This document shows, in pieces, positions 1 through 6,420 of a DNA stretch of 6,420 nt; the first letter of the stretch is position 1, and each line of letters opens with the position of its first letter. The notes under the pieces are model-generated. The model searched no databases. It was not told the origin of the DNA and worked only from the letters and a program-made list of their open reading frames with translations. Location of the stretch: NCBI GenBank assembly GCA_002429965.1, contig DJBG01000088.1, positions 3,061 to 9,480 of the forward strand. The letters are read 5' to 3'. The stretch is from Hungatella sp. UBA5982. Its GTDB lineage: Bacteria > Bacillota > Clostridia > Lachnospirales > Lachnospiraceae. The position numbers and the translations under genes are program-made.

Positions 1-28
1 CATTTACAAAGATTCATTTATCATAGAA

Positions 29-68
29 AAAGGGATTTGGACTTATTTTGCAAGGTCCAAATCCCTTT
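29..68 (-). terminator. Rho-independent terminator of the atp operon
   Basis: On the minus strand a perfect 14-bp stem (arms 55-68 and 29-42, core GTCCAAATCCCT) encloses a 12-nt loop. Its 3' arm runs into five consecutive U residues (31 down to 27). It starts 7 bases beyond the atpC stop codon, exactly where an operon-ending terminator is expected. The remaining bases 1-28 hold nothing recognisable. Confidence 0.92.
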
Positions 69-74
69 CTTACT

Positions 75-473
75 TTACTTTGTAAGTGAAAGCCTTATTA
101 GGGCCCTTTTCAGAGCAGATTCCGCTCTGATAATATCAATCTCTCCGCTCTGTTCCTTTAAGCGGCGTTCTGCACGGATTCTAGCCTCCTCTGCACGGTT
201 TGCATCAATCTCTCCCGGCCATTCAACAACTTCCGCCATTATGACGATCTTCTCCGGTAAAATCTCAGTAAAACCAGACATCAGGGCCGCTTCCTTCACT
301 CCGCCTTCCTCGTGAATCTTTAAAATTCCCGGGGCAACGATGGCGGTCATGGGGATATGATTCCGGTATACACCGATATCCCCTTCCGTGGTAGTCAGCT
401 CCATCATGGAAGCCTCTCCCTCGTAAAACTTTCGTTCCGGAGAGATGATCTGCAGTTTGAATAAATCAGCCAT
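75..473 (-). CDS. atpC: F1Fo ATP synthase epsilon subunit
   Basis: Epsilon subunit of the F1 central stalk. It binds gamma and the c-ring, helps couple rotation to catalysis and can inhibit ATP hydrolysis. The protein has 132 residues, normal for the family. Residues 1-85 form the N-terminal beta-sandwich, with the conserved stretch GDIGVYRNHIPM at 31-42 followed by APGIL. Residues about 88-132 are the charged, Ala/Arg/Glu-rich C-terminal helical hairpin. It starts at ATG with an AGGGGG ribosome binding site 7 nt upstream, which itself overlaps the atpD stop codon. It is the last gene of the operon, 11 nt after atpD and directly before the terminator. Identification is secure from both sequence and position. 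Confidence 0.97.
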   Translation of the reverse strand: MADLFKLQIISPERKFYEGEASMMELTTTEGDIGVYRNHIPMTAIVAPGILKIHEEGGVKEAALMSGFTEILPEKIVIMAEVVEWPGEIDANRAEEARIRAERRLKEQSGEIDIIRAESALKRALIRLSLTK

Positions 474-480
474 ATTCCAA

Positions 481-484
481 CCCC

Positions 485-486
<2 letters not shown>
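481..486 (-). promoter_or_regulatory. atpC ribosome binding site overlapping the atpD stop
   Basis: On the minus strand AGGGGG lies 7 nt upstream of the atpC ATG. Its first bases are part of the atpD TAG stop (487-485), so ribosomes finishing beta arrive on the epsilon initiation site. This arrangement favours translational coupling (inference). Confidence 0.75.
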
Positions 487-1906
<1,420 letters not shown>

Positions 1907-1922
1907 TCATTCCTGAAAAATA

Positions 1923-1937
1923 AAGTTCGATTCGCCT
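1923..1937 (-). repeat. 15-nt repeat copy in the atpD leader
   Basis: On the minus strand AGGCGAATCGAACTT begins within the last base of the atpG stop region and lies 43 nt upstream of the atpD ATG. An identical copy on the same strand lies 33 nt upstream of the atpA ATG (4344-4358). The role is unknown. Confidence 0.7.
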
Positions 1938-2791
1938 TATGAAATCGCATTGGCACCGGCTATGATCTCGGTAAGCTCCTGGGTAATGGACCCCTGTCTT
2001 GCCCGGTTATATGCCAGTCCAAGTTCTTCTATCATCTCTTCCGCATTATTCGTTGCAGAGTCCATGGCTGCCCTTCTGGCCCCGTTCTCACTGGCAACGG
2101 CCTCCAGCAAAGCGCCATAGATCATGCTGCTCATATACTTAGGAATAATGGAATCCAATACCTGATCCTCATCCGGCTCATAATTCATTAAAGTCAGATC
2201 CGTCTTTTCACTTCCCTTTTCCATTTCAACCGGGAGAAGCTTTTTAAGAGTCGGTATTTGGGTTACAGTATTCTTAAAAGATGTATAAGCCAGATAAATT
2301 TCACCTATCCGGTTCTGTCCAAAGGCGTCTAAAAGCTCCATGGTAATATCGGCCGCATCGCGGTAGATCGGTTCATTGATCACCTCGGAATAATCCGCGG
2401 CAACCGTATATCCCTTTCTCGCCAGTGCTTCCTTCCCTTTCCGTCCGACGGCGTAAACATCCGTAAGTTCCGGCGTAAGCCTCTCATCTCCATGAACCAT
2501 TTTGGCAATGTTGCTGTTATAGCCCCCTGCCAATCCACGGTTTGAAGTGATGACGATAACTGCCTTCCTCTTAGAGTCCCCTGGTTTTAAATACTTATGG
2601 TCAATGCTGCCGGATTTGCGCAGCATCGAGCCTATGGTATCATACATCATGTCGTAATAGGGTTTGGATTCCTCTGCCTTTGCTTTGGACTTCTGCAGCT
2701 TAACGGTAGATATGAGCTTCATGGCTTTTGTAATCTGTTCGGTACTGGAAATACTGTCTCTTCTTCGTTTGATATCCCTAATGGATGCCAT
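1937..2791 (-). CDS. atpG: F1Fo ATP synthase gamma subunit
   Basis: Gamma subunit, the rotating shaft whose N- and C-terminal helices form a coiled coil inside the alpha3beta3 head. The protein has 284 residues, typical of the family. The N-terminal helix MASIRDIKRRRDSI leads into ITKAMKLISTVKLQKSK (20-36). A Rossmann-like middle domain includes TSNRGLAGGYN (82-92). The C-terminal helix ends with ITQELTEIIAGANA (269-282), which fits the family signature. The ATG start has CAGGTG at 7-nt spacing. The gene follows atpA by only 16 nt and precedes atpD by 57 nt. No frame disruption is seen. Confidence 0.98.
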   Translation of the reverse strand: MASIRDIKRRRDSISSTEQITKAMKLISTVKLQKSKAKAEESKPYYDMMYDTIGSMLRKSGSIDHKYLKPGDSKRKAVIVITSNRGLAGGYNSNIAKMVHGDERLTPELTDVYAVGRKGKEALARKGYTVAADYSEVINEPIYRDAADITMELLDAFGQNRIGEIYLAYTSFKNTVTQIPTLKKLLPVEMEKGSEKTDLTLMNYEPDEDQVLDSIIPKYMSSMIYGALLEAVASENGARRAAMDSATNNAEEMIEELGLAYNRARQGSITQELTEIIAGANAIS

Positions 2792-2798
2792 GATTGTT

Positions 2799-2803
2799 CA
2801 CCT
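2799..2803 (-). promoter_or_regulatory. atpG ribosome binding site
   Basis: On the minus strand AGGTG lies 7 nt before the atpG ATG, inside the 16-nt atpA-atpG gap. It supports the start and suggests close translational succession. Confidence 0.7.
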
Positions 2804-2807
2804 GCCT

Positions 2808-4331
<1,524 letters not shown>

Positions 4332-4343
4332 TTATTTATATGG

Positions 4344-4358
4344 AAGTTCGATTCGCCT
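4344..4358 (-). repeat. 15-nt repeat copy in the atpA leader
   Basis: On the minus strand AGGCGAATCGAACTT lies 33 nt upstream of the atpA ATG and is identical to 1923-1937 in the atpD leader. It adjoins a small imperfect hairpin (4355-4376: GCC/GGC and CTCG/CGAG arms around a 6-nt loop) and then the long palindrome at 4377-4427. Together these fill most of the 114-nt gap. Confidence 0.7.
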
Positions 4359-4376
4359 CTCGGCTCCTCGAGCGGC

Positions 4377-4427
4377 TGATTTACTAAATAAAAGCTACGC
4401 TTACGCTTGCTTTCATTAAGTAAATCA
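4377..4427 (-). repeat. 51-nt imperfect palindrome at the atpH end
   Basis: The outer arms are a perfect 9-bp inverted repeat (TGATTTACT at 4427-4419 and AGTAAATCA at 4385-4377 on the minus strand). The stem continues, after single mismatches, with 3 bp and then 5 bp (GAAAGC side against GCTTT side), and closes on a 13-nt loop. The loop contains a tandem 6-mer (4397-4402 and 4403-4408). The atpH TGA stop is part of the outer arm. There is no U-run after the stem, so it is not a standard terminator. It may be an mRNA stability or processing structure, or a REP/MITE-like insertion. Confidence 0.75.
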
Positions 4428-4973
4428 TGCCAATTGCAGCTTTAACAGGCTGCGTCGCAGCTCGTAAATCTGCGTTTTAATGCTGGAATCCACTACCCGG
4501 TCCCCGATCCGGATCACCATGCCGCCAATGATTGACGGATCCACTTTATAATCCATCTCAAAATCCACATACCGGGTTGTATCCAGCAGTTTTTCTAAAA
4601 GCCGGGCTTTTTGCCCCTCATTTAATTCAACAGCGCTGGTCACATGGGCCACGCCGATCTTCTTATATTCCTTAACAGCGTTTATGAAGTATTCACAGAT
4701 TGCCGGAATCTCCTTCTGCCTGCCTTTGACGACAATGACTGTCAGAAAACCCATCAGGTCATCCGATACGCGTCCGTCAAAAATATTCTTAATAATGCCG
4801 ATTTTTTCTTCCTTTACAATCTTCGGATTATCAAGAAGCTCCGCCAATGACTGATTCTCGCGCCAAACCACCTGCAGGCCTCTCACTTCCTCAAACAAAG
4901 CGTCCACTTCCTGCTTTCTTAGAGCTTCCTCAAACAATGCATCGCCGTATACTTTTGATACTAGCTTTGCCAT
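4425..4973 (-). CDS. atpH: F1Fo ATP synthase delta subunit
   Basis: Delta (OSCP-type) subunit, which caps the alpha3beta3 head and ties it to the peripheral b stalk. The protein has 182 residues, normal for the family. The N-terminal helical domain begins MAKLVSKVYGDALFEEAL, the conserved start that packs on the alpha N-termini. The C-terminal domain carries VDPSIIGGMVIRIGDRVVDSSI (from about 144), the family's most conserved segment. It starts at ATG at 4973 with a modest GGGTGA site 6 nt upstream. The start lies inside atpF (13-nt overlap), so its translation is probably coupled to the b subunit. The TGA stop falls in a long palindrome preceding atpA. Confidence 0.97.
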   Translation of the reverse strand: MAKLVSKVYGDALFEEALRKQEVDALFEEVRGLQVVWRENQSLAELLDNPKIVKEEKIGIIKNIFDGRVSDDLMGFLTVIVVKGRQKEIPAICEYFINAVKEYKKIGVAHVTSAVELNEGQKARLLEKLLDTTRYVDFEMDYKVDPSIIGGMVIRIGDRVVDSSIKTQIYELRRSLLKLQLA

Positions 4974-5476
4974 GTGCTCTCACCCATCTCTTTCAAAGTC
5001 TCGTCAATCAGGGCTTCCTGCACCGTAGTGTCAATGGAAGCAGCCACGACCTTACCGGCCATAACAGAAGCGATGGATATGATCTGTTCTTTCATATCAT
5101 CAAGCGCCTTCTTTCTCTCCAGTTCCACCTCGCGGTTGCCCCGTATAACAATGCGGTCCGCTTCTTCCCTGGCTTCTGCAATAATCTCAGCCTCACGCTG
5201 CTTTGCTCTTTTCCTGGCATCCTCTAAGATTGCTTCTGCCTCTTTCTTCACTTCATGAAGCCTGGCTTCATATTCTTCCTTCATTGCATGCGCTGCTTCC
5301 TTATCGTCGGCAGCGTTTTTTAATTCTCCCGCAATCTTCTGTTTTCTTTTTTCCAGGGCTTCCCGCACCGGATTGAACAGCATATAGGATAACGCAAAAA
5401 ACAGGATAAATATGTTAATGCCTGTCACAAATGAATCAAAAAGCAGCTGTGCGTCAAATCCCAATAATCGATCCAA
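4961..5476 (-). CDS. atpF: F1Fo ATP synthase b subunit, TTG start
   Basis: Subunit b, the membrane-anchored peripheral stalk that stops the head from turning with the rotor. The protein has 171 residues. One N-terminal membrane segment lies at about 11-33 (hydrophobic, ending ALSYMLF), followed by the conserved NPVREALEKRKQKI (35-48). From about 40 to 140 it is a highly charged Ala/Glu/Lys/Arg helix suited to a right-handed coiled coil, and the C-terminal part binds delta. The start is TTG (5476-5474). AGGAGG lies 7 nt upstream, and no ATG or GTG start fits without losing the membrane segment. It follows atpE by 72 nt, which includes a hairpin, and overlaps atpH by 13 nt. As a single AtpF with no second b-type gene nearby, it probably forms a homodimer. 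Confidence 0.96.
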   Translation of the reverse strand: MDRLLGFDAQLLFDSFVTGINIFILFFALSYMLFNPVREALEKRKQKIAGELKNAADDKEAAHAMKEEYEARLHEVKKEAEAILEDARKRAKQREAEIIAEAREEADRIVIRGNREVELERKKALDDMKEQIISIASVMAGKVVAASIDTTVQEALIDETLKEMGESTWQS

Positions 5477-5483
5477 GGTTTCG

Positions 5484-5489
5484 CCTCCT
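5484..5489 (-). promoter_or_regulatory. atpF ribosome binding site for a TTG start
   Basis: On the minus strand AGGAGG, flanked as GAGGAGGCG, sits 7 nt before the TTG. The near-perfect site compensates for the weak start codon and fixes the reading. Confidence 0.85.
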
Positions 5490-5516
5490 CTCGCTCTTTA
5501 TTCTTTCCCATTCTAC

Positions 5517-5539
5517 TGGCAGGCTTTCGCCGCCTGCCA
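5517..5539 (-). other. Intercistronic GC-rich hairpin after atpE
   Basis: A perfect 8-bp stem (TGGCAGGC with GCCTGCCA) with a 7-nt loop lies 9 nt after the atpE stop. In the RNA the loop reads GGCGAAA. No U-run follows, so it is not a classical terminator. A stem placed right after the c gene could protect the 3' end of an atpBE mRNA segment or reduce read-through into atpF (inference). Confidence 0.7.
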
Positions 5540-5548
5540 TTCCACTCT

Positions 5549-6420
<872 letters not shown>

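Noticed and set aside
1923..1937. Plus-strand GTTCGATTC in both repeat copies resembles a tRNA T-loop, suggesting tRNA remnants
   Set aside because: The flanking bases do not form a T-stem, and no acceptor, anticodon or CCA-like sequence surrounds either copy.
4377..4427. The palindrome as an internal terminator between atpH and atpA
   Set aside because: The stem is AT-rich with mismatches and its 3' side runs into CAGCCGC rather than a U-run, so it does not meet the intrinsic terminator pattern.
4386..4440. A possible internal promoter upstream of atpA (TTGCAA followed by AT-rich boxes on the minus strand)
   Set aside because: Only a loose -35-like match with a poor spacer and no good -10 box; not supportable from sequence alone.

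Overview
The window holds most of an F1Fo ATP synthase operon, transcribed entirely from the minus strand. Read from right to left the order is atpB (cut off at the right edge), atpE, atpF, atpH, atpA, atpG, atpD, atpC, followed by a strong intrinsic terminator about 7 bases after the atpC stop. This is the standard bacterial order a-c-b-delta-alpha-gamma-beta-epsilon. The protein sequences (AtpA beginning [15 protein letters not shown], the clostridial-type c subunit, AGGAGG-type ribosome binding sites, moderate GC) suggest a Firmicute of class Clostridia, probably near Lachnospiraceae. That placement is inference from sequence style, not a search.

Layout: atpB 3' part (5842-6420), 35-nt AU-rich leader, atpE (5549-5806), 72-nt gap with a GC-rich hairpin, atpF (4961-5476, TTG start), 13-nt overlap, atpH (4425-4973), 114-nt gap with a long imperfect palindrome, atpA (2808-4310 after start correction), 16-nt gap, atpG (1937-2791), 57-nt gap, atpD (485-1879), 11-nt gap, atpC (75-473), terminator (29-68). 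All genes look intact, with their catalytic or ion-binding residues present. Nothing on the plus strand looks like a real gene. No promoter is visible; it is presumably upstream of atpB, outside the window.

The products form one machine. AtpB (a) and the AtpE ring (c) make the ion channel and rotor, AtpF (b) and AtpH (delta) the stator stalk, AtpG (gamma) and AtpC (epsilon) the central shaft, and AtpA3-AtpD3 the catalytic head. The c subunit carries the full set of Na+-liganding residues known from Ilyobacter tartaricus (P28, Q32, V63, E65, T66 in place of Ser, Y70, in identical numbering), so the enzyme is probably Na+-coupled or able to use Na+.

I see no undescribed multi-gene system. The unexplained structure lies in the intergenic spacers: an 84-nt palindromic element between atpH and atpA, a 15-nt exact repeat shared by the leaders of atpA and atpD (the two subunits present in three copies), and a hairpin just after atpE.
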